In this document: positions 36,829 through 46,318 of the stretch, piece after piece
Numbering within the stretch: the first letter of the stretch is position 1
How the letters are laid out: every line of letters starts with the position of its first letter
From: an uncultured Bacteroidia bacterium
GTDB lineage: Bacteria > Bacteroidota > Bacteroidia > J057 > CALDDN01
Direction of reading: 5' to 3'
Assembly: GCA_937936615.1 (NCBI GenBank)
Contig: CALDDN010000029.1
Location: forward strand, 1-49,969
Length of the DNA stretch: 49,969 bases
The notes under the pieces: model-generated
The model's database searches: none
Told to the model about the DNA's origin: nothing
The model's input: the letters and a program-made list of their open reading frames with translations, nothing else
Program-made: the position numbers and the translations under genes

Positions 36829-39009
36829 TCAGCCGGCGCAAGGGGCCAGCAGCCAGTCGTCGGTAGCGTAGAAGCGGCGGTAGCCCGCGGAGCTGCGCAG
36901 CCCCAACCGGAAAGAAATACCATGCAACCGTGCGGGCAAGGGCACACGAATGCGTGCCCAAGGGCCATCCACCCGGTCGATGTATTCGACCAGTTCATGG
37001 CCGATCCGGCTGCCATCTTCAGCTTCAAAAACCAGATAAAGAGGCTGGGCACCGGGTTCATAGAGCCGCAGCCAGGCCCAGAATTCGTAATCGACCGGTT
37101 CCGCTAAACGGCCCTCATAAAAAAGCTGGGGCATGGGGGCCCAATGCCCGCCCCGTGAACGGTAGGCCGCCTGCGGACTTTCATCCTCAAACCGACGATC
37201 CACAAGCGGCAGACCCGCAGAGCTGGAATCCGATTCATGCCGCCCCGAAAGGGCGGCCAGCCGTTCGCGTTCGGCAGCGAGGATGGCCCGCCCCAGCACG
37301 CGGTAAACGGCCAGAGCCGAGTCCTGATGGAGCAGCTCTCCGCAGGCCGGCATCGCTTTTTCCTTGGGGCGCAGCAGCGGACTGCCGCGCTCCCAGACCA
37401 CGAGATACCGCTGGCGGGCCTGAAAGGAATCGTGTGCCTCGACACGGTCGAAGGCAAAGCGGCCCAGCTGCGTCCAGCTCTGATCGAAGCGCGTGCGCGA
37501 GAGCGAGAAATTGACCATCGGCAGGCCCGTTTCGAGGCTCAGCCATGCGGCCAGCTCCTGCGTACGCCCGCGGGAATCGAGTCCGTAATTTTCCGAACCG
37601 ATCGCAAAATAGGGCAGCACCAGAATCGCGTCGTAATCGGCAGGCTGGATGCGCTCGAGCCAGGCGAAACGCGGCACGGGCTGCGACCGCAGCTGAACCT
37701 TAGGCCCAAACTGCACGTGGATTTCCCAGCCCCACACAGCCAGCAGCAGCACCGCCAAGCCCGCGAAGCGCGGCCCGCGAGCCGCCCACCGCCACAACAA
37801 TACCAAGGTAAGTGCCGTCAGGATGTAATACGCCGGAAACGCAAAGCGGGCCAGCGAGCGGAACTGGGCCAGCAGGCCCACGTAGTCGCCGCTGTTTTCC
37901 GGCAGCAGGGCCAGCGGAAAACCCATCGCAAAGACGATGCACAGCAGGGCCGTCCACAACAGGCGGTTTTCGAGCGGACGATCCCACCCGAAGGGCCGCC
38001 CCAGAACCGACCATCGCCGCCGGACGAGCAAAAACAGCCCCCCGAGCAGCCCGCCCACCAACACAAGCACCGTCGGGAAACCCAGATAAAGCAGGGTTTC
38101 GGCGTTGAGGGGACGGATGCCCACCAGCTGGTGCAAGGCATCACCCGTGGGGAGCTTGACCGGCAGCAGCAAGCCTTCCCAGCGGGCGTTGTAGCTGTCG
38201 AGACCCCAGGGATGAGGGGGGCGGAACTCGGCTCCCGTACTACCGCTCTTGACGAAGAGCAGCAGCAAAACAGCGGGCAGTACAACCGAAGGCAACACGG
38301 CCCGCAGCAGTTCGCGCCAGCTCATCTGCCCCTGCAGCCAGCCCACCAGCCAGAAACCGCCCACCAGCAGGCCCGCGATCGCCAGGTGGTACAGGTGCAG
38401 CAGACCCGCCAGCAGCAGCACCGCCCCGATGCCGGTCAGCTGCCGCCAGTCCCGTCGCTCATTGGCCCGCACCAGCAGAACCAGCGTCAGCAGGGAGGGC
38501 CAGGTATAGGCCAGCGAATAGTGGTAGGCCAGCCGGACGAGCTGCGGGCTGCCCAGCACCACAAACGCCGCCCCCACGGCTGCCGGCACAGCCGCCACCC
38601 CCAGCCGAACGAGCATCCACTGCAGCAACGCCGCCCCCACCACCAGATCGACCAGCAGCAGCAGCTTGAAAACCGCCAGCCAGAAGGGCCAGTCCAGATT
38701 CAGGATTTGATTCAATGCCCAAAGAGGCATCGCAAACAGCGGCTGGTTGTCTGTGAATACGATGTGATCGCCAAACGGTGCGTTCGAGCCGCTGAAATGT
38801 GTGGGCGATGTCCCGTAAACTATGTGGTAGAGAAACGTAAACTGATTCTTGACTCCGTCGTAGTGATCGCCCCAGGCATGCGAAGTCAGTCCCTGCCAGA
38901 GTGGCCCCATCCAGACCAGCACGCCCACCAGCACCAGCAGCACAGCCAGTCCTCGACCAGCCAGCACGGCTTGCAACCGATTCCGAAATCTATTAATATA
39001 AATTTGCAC
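36829..39009 (-). CDS. Multi-spanning membrane protein, GT-C glycosyltransferase-like
   Basis: 726 aa with many TM helices in the N-terminal two thirds and a soluble C-terminal domain; adjacent to a GT2. GTG start. Confidence 0.7.
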   Translation of the reverse strand: MQIYINRFRNRLQAVLAGRGLAVLLVLVGVLVWMGPLWQGLTSHAWGDHYDGVKNQFTFLYHIVYGTSPTHFSGSNAPFGDHIVFTDNQPLFAMPLWALNQILNLDWPFWLAVFKLLLLVDLVVGAALLQWMLVRLGVAAVPAAVGAAFVVLGSPQLVRLAYHYSLAYTWPSLLTLVLLVRANERRDWRQLTGIGAVLLLAGLLHLYHLAIAGLLVGGFWLVGWLQGQMSWRELLRAVLPSVVLPAVLLLLFVKSGSTGAEFRPPHPWGLDSYNARWEGLLLPVKLPTGDALHQLVGIRPLNAETLLYLGFPTVLVLVGGLLGGLFLLVRRRWSVLGRPFGWDRPLENRLLWTALLCIVFAMGFPLALLPENSGDYVGLLAQFRSLARFAFPAYYILTALTLVLLWRWAARGPRFAGLAVLLLAVWGWEIHVQFGPKVQLRSQPVPRFAWLERIQPADYDAILVLPYFAIGSENYGLDSRGRTQELAAWLSLETGLPMVNFSLSRTRFDQSWTQLGRFAFDRVEAHDSFQARQRYLVVWERGSPLLRPKEKAMPACGELLHQDSALAVYRVLGRAILAAERERLAALSGRHESDSSSAGLPLVDRRFEDESPQAAYRSRGGHWAPMPQLFYEGRLAEPVDYEFWAWLRLYEPGAQPLYLVFEAEDGSRIGHELVEYIDRVDGPWARIRVPLPARLHGISFRLGLRSSAGYRRFYATDDWLLAPCAG

Positions 39010-39078
39010 TAATTTCGATAATATAGATGTTTTTTTATTTGATAAACATTTTTTATTTTCTTTGCAATAAAAAGAATT

Positions 39079-39801
39079 TCAGGTCCTCCACCAGATGCGT
39101 ACGAGGTTGACCAGTTCGCGAAGCATCACGCCAGCCCCAATCGAACTGAGCTCGACATCGGGCCGCAGCTGAACGGGGACAGCCAGCACCCGCAGCTTAG
39201 GATCCCGACCCGCCAGACGCAAAAATTCCACATCGAAGAGAAACTCATTTATGCGCGTACGTTGAAACACCACCCAGCCCGCACGGTTGAAACCTTTGAG
39301 ACCGCACTGCGTGTCATCGACGGGCAGGCGCAGCAGCAGGGCCAGCAGCCGCCGCAGCAGCTGCGAAAGCACGCGCCGCCGCCACGGAATCTGAGCGTAG
39401 TAGGTCGCATCGCGCACTCCCACCGCCACATCGGCCCGCCCCTCGGTCAGGGCTGCCACCACCGCCAGCAGGCTGGCTTCGGTGTAGGGCAGGTCGATGT
39501 CGGTAAAGACAAAGTAATCGGCCTCGGCACAGGCACCAAAACCCGTACGCAGCGCGTAACCCTTGCCGCGGTTGGGCTGATAGGCAATCCAGCGTAGATT
39601 GGAAACGCGCTCCCGGAGGCGACGGGCTTCCTCGGCAGGTGATGCCGTCGAACCGTCATCGACGAGAACAAAGCTCCAGTCGAGGGCGGGTACAGCTGCA
39701 GCCAAGGCTTCCGCCCAAGGCATGAGCCGCTGCGACCAGCCGGCCGGCGGGTTGTAGCTGGGCAATACGACCGCCACGCGAGGCCTCGTTGCGGAATACA
39801 T
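39079..39801 (-). CDS. Glycosyltransferase family 2 (dolichyl-phosphate glucose/mannose synthase-like)
   Basis: VAVVLPSYNPPAGWSQRLMP, FVLVDDGST, NRGKGYALRTGFGACAEADYFVFTDIDLPY, VDDTQCGLKGFNR. ORF-track start at 40452 is too long; ATG at 39801. Confidence 0.93.
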   Translation of the reverse strand: MYSATRPRVAVVLPSYNPPAGWSQRLMPWAEALAAAVPALDWSFVLVDDGSTASPAEEARRLRERVSNLRWIAYQPNRGKGYALRTGFGACAEADYFVFTDIDLPYTEASLLAVVAALTEGRADVAVGVRDATYYAQIPWRRRVLSQLLRRLLALLLRLPVDDTQCGLKGFNRAGWVVFQRTRINEFLFDVEFLRLAGRDPKLRVLAVPVQLRPDVELSSIGAGVMLRELVNLVRIWWRT

Positions 39802-39849
39802 CCTGCAAACATACAGCGATCGGAACGAAGGTGGCGGGCAAATGCCGCC

Positions 39850-39857
39850 TAACTTTG
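39850..39857 (+). promoter_or_regulatory. Putative -7 element TAACTTTG immediately upstream of the tandem ddl start
   Basis: TAACTTTG matches TAnnTTTG, 4 bp before ATG 39862. No clear TTG -33 element seen. Confidence 0.35.
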
Positions 39858-39861
39858 CGCC

Positions 39862-42606
39862 ATGCGCATTGGCATCCTCATGGGCGGACCTTCGCGCGAA
39901 CGCGAGATCGCCTTCGCCGGCGGGCGTACCGTCTTCGACAACCTCGACCGGAGCCGCTTTACACCCGTTCCCCTGCTGGTCGACGGTCTGGGGGGCATCG
40001 TCCTGCTCGACTGGCCGTACCTCTACCGCGGCACCCTGCGCGATTTTTTCCCGCCGCCCCACCTGCTGGGGCAGCCCCCCTACCCCGCGCACATCGACCA
40101 GCTCGGCCCCCTCGACCCCGACCGGCTGGCCGCCGCCCGCCACCAGATCGGTGCTCCAATCGATCCAGCTGAGCTGCCGCTGGTCTGCGACCTTATTTTT
40201 ACCACGCTGCACGGCCCCTGGGGCGAGGACGGAACGCTGCAGGGGCTGTGTCAGTGGCTGGGCTTGCCCTATACGGGCGCGGGCATCGCCGGCTCGGCCC
40301 TGGGCATCGACAAAATCGCCCAACGCCGCTGGATGCAGCAGGCGGGCTTCCCCAGCCCGCGCTTTCTGGTCCTCGACCGCGCGGCAGCCTGCAGCCCCCA
40401 GGCCGCCGATCAGATCGCCCGCGAAGTGGGCTTCCCGTGCGTCGTCAAGCACCCCACCCAGGGTTCAAGCATTGGCGTGGCACTGGCCCACACCGCCGCC
40501 GACCTGCCCGACGCCCTGGATGCCGCCTTCCTGCGCCGACGTCTCGACCCGACCGCCTGGCGCAGCCGCACGCCCGCCGACCGCTTCGCCGAGCTGCAAC
40601 GCCTGACCGACCTGCGCTACGAGGTGGGCCTGCCCGCCTGGGCCGAGTGGGCCGACGGCCGCCGCCAGCCCGTCGAAAGCCCCCACGCCCTGGCCGCGCT
40701 CCTCGACTCCGAAACCGAAGCCTTCGAGCTGGTGGCTCTCGATGCCCCCGATGCCGTACTCGTCGAAGAGTTCATTCCGGGCGACGAGTTTTCGGTCATT
40801 GTCCTCGAAACGCCCGAGGGGCGGCCGCTGGCCCTGCCGCCCACGCGCATCCAGAAAAGCGGCCCCGTTTTCGATTACCGCGGCAAATACCTGGCGGGTG
40901 CCGCCAGCAAGCAGACCCCCATGCCCGCCCCGTCCGAAACGATGGCCCACCTCCTGCGTCTGGCCGAAGAACTGCAGCAGGCGGGCGATTTCGGCCCCTG
41001 TGCCCGCCTCGACGGCATCCTCGGTGCCGACGGCGTACCCTATTTCAACGACCCGAACACCACCTCGGGCATGCTACCCAGTTCGTTTCTGTTTCATCAG
41101 GCCGCTGAGGTAGGGCTGTCGCCTACGGCCCTGCTGACCTGCATCATCGAGCAGTCGCTGCGGCAGCGGCGGCGCAGCCCCACGACCCGCCCCCGTGCCG
41201 AAGCCCTGCTCGAACAAATCGGGAAGACTTTGAGCCACTGCGACGAAACGGACACCCGCCGCCAGCGGGTGGGGGTCGTGCTGGGGGGCTTCTCCACCGA
41301 GCGGCATATTGCCGTCGAAAGCGGACGCAACGCCTGGCAAAAACTCCTGAGCAGCGAAGCCTACGAACCGGTGCCGCTCTTCCTGCTCGATCATCGCCTG
41401 CTCTACCTGCCCCAGAAAGCCGCTCTGGGCCTCAAAGAAAGCGACCCGCCTTTCGGCCTCTGGGAACTGCCGCTGCCGCTGCTGCTCAAGGACAACGCCG
41501 ACGACATTGCCCGCCAGGTGGCCGCAAGCATTGGCACGCCGCACGAACGGCGCGGACCCCTGGCCCAACAGTACGAGCGGGCCGCGCCCCTGCGCGACCG
41601 CTACGCTACAGCGCAGACCGAAACACCCCGATTCATCCCGTTTTCGGAGCTGGCGCGGCATGTCGATCTGATTTTCAACACGGCTCACGGACGGCCGGGC
41701 GAGGATGGAACCCTGGCGGCAATCTTCGAGGAACTGGGCCTGCCGCACAACGGCTGCGATCCCGCCGCCGCGAGCCTCACGATGGACAAGGCCGCTACCA
41801 ACGCCGCCCTCGATGCCCTGGGCTTCCGAACGCCCCGCCGCCGGCTGCTCTGCGCCGACGAGTGGACAGGACGGCTGACCGAATCGCTGCTTCAGGGTCT
41901 GACCCGAATCGCGGATGGCGAACTGCAGCCCTGGCTCGTAGCCAAACCCAACGACGAGGGCTGCAGCAGTGCCGTCCGCCGCCTCCAAAGCCCGCAAGCT
42001 TTGGAGGCTTACTTGCGACTGGCCTTCCGCCAGGCCCATGCCTGGGACGAACGGCTGGCCCAGTTGCTGGATGTGCGCTCGCCCCTCGATTTTCCGGCCA
42101 AAGACGAGGTGCTGCTCGAAGAATGGATTGGGCCGCAGGCGGGCAGCCGGCTCATGGAAATCACCGTCGGGTTTTACACCGAGTATGCGCCCGATGGCGG
42201 GGTAGTCTGGCAGGTCTTTGAACCCAGTCAAACGGAGGCGCAGCTGGGTCTGCTGACGCTGGAAGAAAAGTTTCTGGCAGGCGAGGGCCTCAACCGCACC
42301 CCCGCGCCTTTTGCCGACGACCCCGACACGCAGGAGCGCATATCGGCGGGCATCCGCAGCCAGGTGGCAGCGGCCATGCAGGGTCTCGGGGTTACGGGCT
42401 ATGGGCGGGTGGATGCGTTTGTGCGCATCGATGCCGGTTTCAATTTTGAATTGATTTTCATCGAAGTCAATACCTTGCCCGGTTTCACCCCTGCGACGGT
42501 GCTCTTTCATCAGGCGGCACGGGCCGGTCTGCGTCCCATCGACCTGATGGAGAAAATCCTTAGTTTTGGCCGTGAACGGGCGGCCCGTCAGCAGGCCCTG
42601 GCCTGA
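39862..42606 (+). CDS. ddl: Tandem fused D-alanine--D-alanine ligase (two ATP-grasp Ddl domains)
   Basis: 914 aa. Domain 1: MRIGILMGGPSREREIAF, LHGPWGEDGTLQGLCQWLGLPYTGAG, VVKHPTQGSSIGV, FDYRGKY, NDPNTTSGMLPSS. Domain 2 from about 41258: RVGVVLGGFSTERHIAVESG, AHGRPGEDGTLAAIFEELGLPHNG, EVNTLPGFTPATVLFHQA. Confidence 0.92.
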   Translation: MRIGILMGGPSREREIAFAGGRTVFDNLDRSRFTPVPLLVDGLGGIVLLDWPYLYRGTLRDFFPPPHLLGQPPYPAHIDQLGPLDPDRLAAARHQIGAPIDPAELPLVCDLIFTTLHGPWGEDGTLQGLCQWLGLPYTGAGIAGSALGIDKIAQRRWMQQAGFPSPRFLVLDRAAACSPQAADQIAREVGFPCVVKHPTQGSSIGVALAHTAADLPDALDAAFLRRRLDPTAWRSRTPADRFAELQRLTDLRYEVGLPAWAEWADGRRQPVESPHALAALLDSETEAFELVALDAPDAVLVEEFIPGDEFSVIVLETPEGRPLALPPTRIQKSGPVFDYRGKYLAGAASKQTPMPAPSETMAHLLRLAEELQQAGDFGPCARLDGILGADGVPYFNDPNTTSGMLPSSFLFHQAAEVGLSPTALLTCIIEQSLRQRRRSPTTRPRAEALLEQIGKTLSHCDETDTRRQRVGVVLGGFSTERHIAVESGRNAWQKLLSSEAYEPVPLFLLDHRLLYLPQKAALGLKESDPPFGLWELPLPLLLKDNADDIARQVAASIGTPHERRGPLAQQYERAAPLRDRYATAQTETPRFIPFSELARHVDLIFNTAHGRPGEDGTLAAIFEELGLPHNGCDPAAASLTMDKAATNAALDALGFRTPRRRLLCADEWTGRLTESLLQGLTRIADGELQPWLVAKPNDEGCSSAVRRLQSPQALEAYLRLAFRQAHAWDERLAQLLDVRSPLDFPAKDEVLLEEWIGPQAGSRLMEITVGFYTEYAPDGGVVWQVFEPSQTEAQLGLLTLEEKFLAGEGLNRTPAPFADDPDTQERISAGIRSQVAAAMQGLGVTGYGRVDAFVRIDAGFNFELIFIEVNTLPGFTPATVLFHQAARAGLRPIDLMEKILSFGRERAARQQALA

Positions 42607-42628
42607 AAAGCCGTACCCCATCAAGCCC

Positions 42629-43552
42629 ATGTCAGCGACAAATTACGAAAGCGATCCCTACGCCCCCGAACCACGAGCCACCCTGCGGCAGTATCTGGTG
42701 AGTACGGAATTCCTCCTCACGCTGGGTAGTCTGTTTTTTGGGGGGGTGCTGCTGGTGCTGCTGCTCTTTTACGTGATCCTGCCCTGGATGACCAACCACA
42801 ACAAGACGGTCGATGTACCCGACGTTACGTCCGATCCGCTGAAAAAACGCTACGTCAAGGTTGACGAGGCGTTTGCCGACCTCGAACGGGCAGGACTGCA
42901 TCCGGTGGTCAACGACTCGCAATACTACCGCGACCTGCCCCCGCTGTGCGTCATCCGGCAGGAACCGATAGGGCTGAGTATCGTCAAACCGGGACGTACG
43001 GTCTATCTGGTCGTCAACAAGCGCACGCCACCCGCCGTCAAAGTACCCGATGTGGTCGATATCAACCTCGATCAGGCCCGCAGCCTGCTCGAAAACTGGA
43101 AGTTGAAGGTGGGCCGCCTGACCTACACCCAGGGCGAATACCCCAACCTGGTACTCAAAGCCCTGTACCGCGGACGCGAACTGGAGAAATTCGAGGAAGT
43201 ACCCGAAGGGTCGGCCATCGATCTGGTAGTCAGCCGGGGGCATGGCCCCACCCGCGTGGAACTGCCCAACCTGCTGGGGCTTGAGCTTCAGCAGGCCGTT
43301 TCGCGGCTCAACCTGCTGGGCCTGCGGGCCAGCGTCAGCTACGATGAAGCCTCCAGAAAACCCGTAGGCACGGTAGTCAACCAGTCGCCCCGCGCCGGCT
43401 CGCAGGACTCGGTATTCCAGAATGTGGTGGTGTATCTGACGGTGGCTGGCAGCCCCGATGCCGCCATCGAAGGCCCTTCCACCAGCGGTACTGCCGATTC
43501 GTCGGCAGCTAAAACCAAAAAGCCCGCCAACACCCGCGAGAGAAATGACTAA
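42629..43552 (+). CDS. Membrane-anchored PASTA-domain protein
   Basis: N-terminal TM helix then three PASTA-like units (VDVPDVTSDPLKKRYVKVDEAFADLERAGL, VKVPDVVDINLDQARSLLENWKLKVG, VELPNLLGLELQQAVSRLNLLGLRA). Follows ddl. Confidence 0.92.
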   Translation: MSATNYESDPYAPEPRATLRQYLVSTEFLLTLGSLFFGGVLLVLLLFYVILPWMTNHNKTVDVPDVTSDPLKKRYVKVDEAFADLERAGLHPVVNDSQYYRDLPPLCVIRQEPIGLSIVKPGRTVYLVVNKRTPPAVKVPDVVDINLDQARSLLENWKLKVGRLTYTQGEYPNLVLKALYRGRELEKFEEVPEGSAIDLVVSRGHGPTRVELPNLLGLELQQAVSRLNLLGLRASVSYDEASRKPVGTVVNQSPRAGSQDSVFQNVVVYLTVAGSPDAAIEGPSTSGTADSSAAKTKKPANTRERND

Positions 43553-45590
43553 AAAGGCCGGTCTGGTCGTTAGCTGGGCAATGATCCGCCGTGGAACCGC
43601 GCTACTGATTGGCTGGCTCGCGTGCCTGCACGTGCTTCAGGCTCAGGAGGTCTGGCGGCATCGCAATCAGGCATTGATTCAGGATTCGGCTACTTCTTTC
43701 TTTTATTTTTCAAAAAATAATGATAGTGAATTTTTGAAAGAAAAAAGAAATGAAAATCAGGCACACAAGCAAGCCACCGGCGAGCCGCGGACGCTGACCC
43801 TGCCGTTTTTCGAGGATTTCAACCTGGGCCACAGCGGGCCGCTCGACGATGCCCGCCGCTTCGTTCCCGACACGCTGCGCTGGTTCAGCAACCGCGGCGT
43901 GCAGCTCAACCGCTCGAGCGCCATCGATCCGCCCGATTTCGGGGTCGCGGTTTTCGACGGTGCGGCCGACGACGGACGCGGCTGGCTGCTGCTGCCCATC
44001 GCCGTTACCGACGGGGCCGACACGCTGACCTCGCACGCCTTCGATCTGCGATCGTATGCGCTGGCCGACAGCCTGCGCCTGAGCTTCTGGTACCAGGGGG
44101 GCGGACGCATGGAACGACCCGATACGGTCGATTCGCTGATCCTCGAATTTCGCGATTCCGTGGGCGACTTCCGGCGGGTCTGGGCCAGTGCCGAGGTCGA
44201 TACCAGCCGCTTTCGCTATGCATCCATTCCCCTGGAAGACAGCCTTTTTCTGCACAGGCGATTCCAGTTTCGGCTGCGCAACATCGCCACGCGCAACGGC
44301 CCCTTCGACCAGTGGTTTGTGGATCACATCTGGCTGGCGGCCGGTCGGAGCGCGGGCGACAGCCTGCCGGTCGATCGGGCGGTCGTGGGACTGAAACGCG
44401 GCCTGCTCTGGCCCTACACAGCCTTGCCGCGGCGGGTGCTCAACGGCCTGATGTACAACAAGGATTCGATCGTAGTAGAGCTGCGCTCGACCGACAGCCT
44501 GGAACAGAACTCGCGTTTGCACGTCATGCTCAGCGACCCTACGGGAGGCGTGGGCCTCATTGATGTGCGACGCGACAGCGTGGTTTTGCCGCCCCTGGCC
44601 GACCAACAAAAGGCCGTGCGCTTCGACGATCCCACGCGCTGGACCTATGCCCAGAACAGCATGCTGCGCCACACCGCCTACCTCGATTCCTCGGAGCGCG
44701 ACCGCTACCGGCGCAACGACACGCTGCGGCTCGATTTTCGGGCCGATACCCTCTATGCCCTCGACGATGGCGAGGCCGAAAGCTGGTACGGGGTAACCAA
44801 TCCGGGGGCACCCTTCGCCCAGATGTTTTACTGCGAGCAGCCCGAACGCCTGCAGGCGGTTTGGCTCACGTTCGTACCCCGCGAGACGGTCTACGATACG
44901 GCCCTGACCTTCAACCTGGGCATCTGGTCGTTTCGGGTCGATACCATCCGCAAGGTGGGGGTCTTCCTGCGGGATTCCATTTTTCTGGATACGATTATTA
45001 CGCCGGTCTATCTGTCTGGCATTGAAGATACGGTACGCTACGGGCCGGTGCCCAACTTCTTCCGCCGCTATGCCTTCGATGCGGCAGCTGTGGCCGATGG
45101 CCTGACTACGGTACAGGGTTATTTTCTGGTGGGGCTGATCCAGCGGCAGGGCATTCCCATCGGGGTCGGCTACGACCTGAATGCCAACAGTGCACAACGG
45201 ATCGTCTTTCAGGTGCGGCCCCAGGTGTGGGCGGCAACCGCCGGCACGGGTACGCTCATGATCCGGCCCGAGGTGGCCAACGCCTACCCCCGGCGCGAAC
45301 CGCCGGCCCGCACCACCTCGGGCGGTCTGCGCATCTACCCCAACCCCGTACGAGGCTCGCGGCTGAGTCTGGACCAGAGCACGGGCGAGGCCCTCAACGG
45401 GGTGCGCTGGCAGCTGCTCGACATTACCGGGCGCACGGTGGGGGACGGAACGGCTCCGCGCTGGACCTGGCCTCAAACCCTCGACCTGGGCACCGCGCCA
45501 CCGGCGGGGGTTTACGTGCTTCGGGTGCAAGGTACCACGGATTCAGGGTTTTATAACGCATGGACAACGCGGCTGCTTTTCGTAGACTGA
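43545..45590 (+). CDS. Secreted protein with type A T9SS C-terminal sorting domain
   Basis: Signal peptide-like MIRRGTALLIGWLACLHVLQAQ; C-terminal GGLRIYPNPVRGSRLSLD...WQLLDITGRTV...PAGVYVLRV. Overlaps the PASTA gene by 8 bp. Confidence 0.87.
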   Translation: MTKKAGLVVSWAMIRRGTALLIGWLACLHVLQAQEVWRHRNQALIQDSATSFFYFSKNNDSEFLKEKRNENQAHKQATGEPRTLTLPFFEDFNLGHSGPLDDARRFVPDTLRWFSNRGVQLNRSSAIDPPDFGVAVFDGAADDGRGWLLLPIAVTDGADTLTSHAFDLRSYALADSLRLSFWYQGGGRMERPDTVDSLILEFRDSVGDFRRVWASAEVDTSRFRYASIPLEDSLFLHRRFQFRLRNIATRNGPFDQWFVDHIWLAAGRSAGDSLPVDRAVVGLKRGLLWPYTALPRRVLNGLMYNKDSIVVELRSTDSLEQNSRLHVMLSDPTGGVGLIDVRRDSVVLPPLADQQKAVRFDDPTRWTYAQNSMLRHTAYLDSSERDRYRRNDTLRLDFRADTLYALDDGEAESWYGVTNPGAPFAQMFYCEQPERLQAVWLTFVPRETVYDTALTFNLGIWSFRVDTIRKVGVFLRDSIFLDTIITPVYLSGIEDTVRYGPVPNFFRRYAFDAAAVADGLTTVQGYFLVGLIQRQGIPIGVGYDLNANSAQRIVFQVRPQVWAATAGTGTLMIRPEVANAYPRREPPARTTSGGLRIYPNPVRGSRLSLDQSTGEALNGVRWQLLDITGRTVGDGTAPRWTWPQTLDLGTAPPAGVYVLRVQGTTDSGFYNAWTTRLLFVD

Positions 45591-46303
45591 CCTCTGTCGA
45601 GGTGCTGGCCATCGGGGTTCATCCCGATGATGTGGAACTGGGCTGCGGGGGCACGCTGCTCAAGCTGCGGGCGGCAGGCCGGTCGGTGGCCATCGTGGAC
45701 CTGACGCGGGGCGAACTGGGTACACGGGGTACGCCCGAACTGCGCCTGCAGGAAGCAGCGGAAGCGGCCCGAATTCTGGGAATCGAACAGCGGCTCAACC
45801 TGGGCCTGCGCGACGGCTTTATCGGTGAGAGTGAGGCCGAGGTGCGGGCGGTGATCGGGGCGTTGCGGGCCTTTCGCCCGCGGGTGGTGCTGGCCAACGC
45901 ACTGGAAGACCGCCACCCTGACCACGGTCAGGCGGCGGCACTGGTGCGGCGGGCGTGCTTCCTGAGCGGCCTGCGGCGCATCGAGACGGCAGCCGGCGGC
46001 GAGGTACAGGCCCCCTGGCGGCCCGATCACCTGTACTGCTACATTCAGGATCGGTGGCTGCAGCCGAGCTTCGTAGTCGATATTTCGAGCCATTTTGAAA
46101 GAAAGCTGGACGCGGTGCGGGCGTTCCGGTCGCAGTTTTACGACCCGCAGAGCCAGGAACCGGAAACCTATATATCCTCACTGGCTTTTGGGGAGTACCA
46201 CCGTGCGCGGGCGCGGGAAATGGGTCATTTCATCGGGGCGGCCTACGGCGAGGGCTTTGTGGCGGGTGGGCCGCTGGTGTCGGAATTGCTGCCCGGGCTG
46301 TAA
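45560..46303 (+). CDS. bshB1: Bacillithiol biosynthesis deacetylase BshB1 (PIG-L family)
   Basis: VLAIGVHPDDVELGCGGTLLKL, TRGELGTRGTPELRLQEAAEAARILG, ANALEDRHPDHGQAAALVRRACFLSGL. Overlaps the preceding gene by 31 bp. Confidence 0.92.
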   Translation: MDNAAAFRRLTSVEVLAIGVHPDDVELGCGGTLLKLRAAGRSVAIVDLTRGELGTRGTPELRLQEAAEAARILGIEQRLNLGLRDGFIGESEAEVRAVIGALRAFRPRVVLANALEDRHPDHGQAAALVRRACFLSGLRRIETAAGGEVQAPWRPDHLYCYIQDRWLQPSFVVDISSHFERKLDAVRAFRSQFYDPQSQEPETYISSLAFGEYHRARAREMGHFIGAAYGEGFVAGGPLVSELLPGL

Positions 46304-46318
46304 AGATGTGAAAACAGA

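Noticed and set aside
37237-39012. 591-aa plus-strand ORF opposite the GT-C-like gene
   Set aside because: Q/R/H/P-rich antisense frame of a Leu-rich membrane protein.
39802-40452. N-terminal extension of the GT2 ORF in the track
   Set aside because: It is antisense to the start of ddl and lacks GT2 features. The GT2 fold starts right after ATG 39801.
41074-42630. 518-aa minus-strand ORF opposite ddl
   Set aside because: Antisense shadow ORF without domain signature.
43710-45530. 606-aa minus-strand ORF opposite the T9SS cargo gene
   Set aside because: Antisense shadow ORF; the sense frame has signal peptide and sorting domain.
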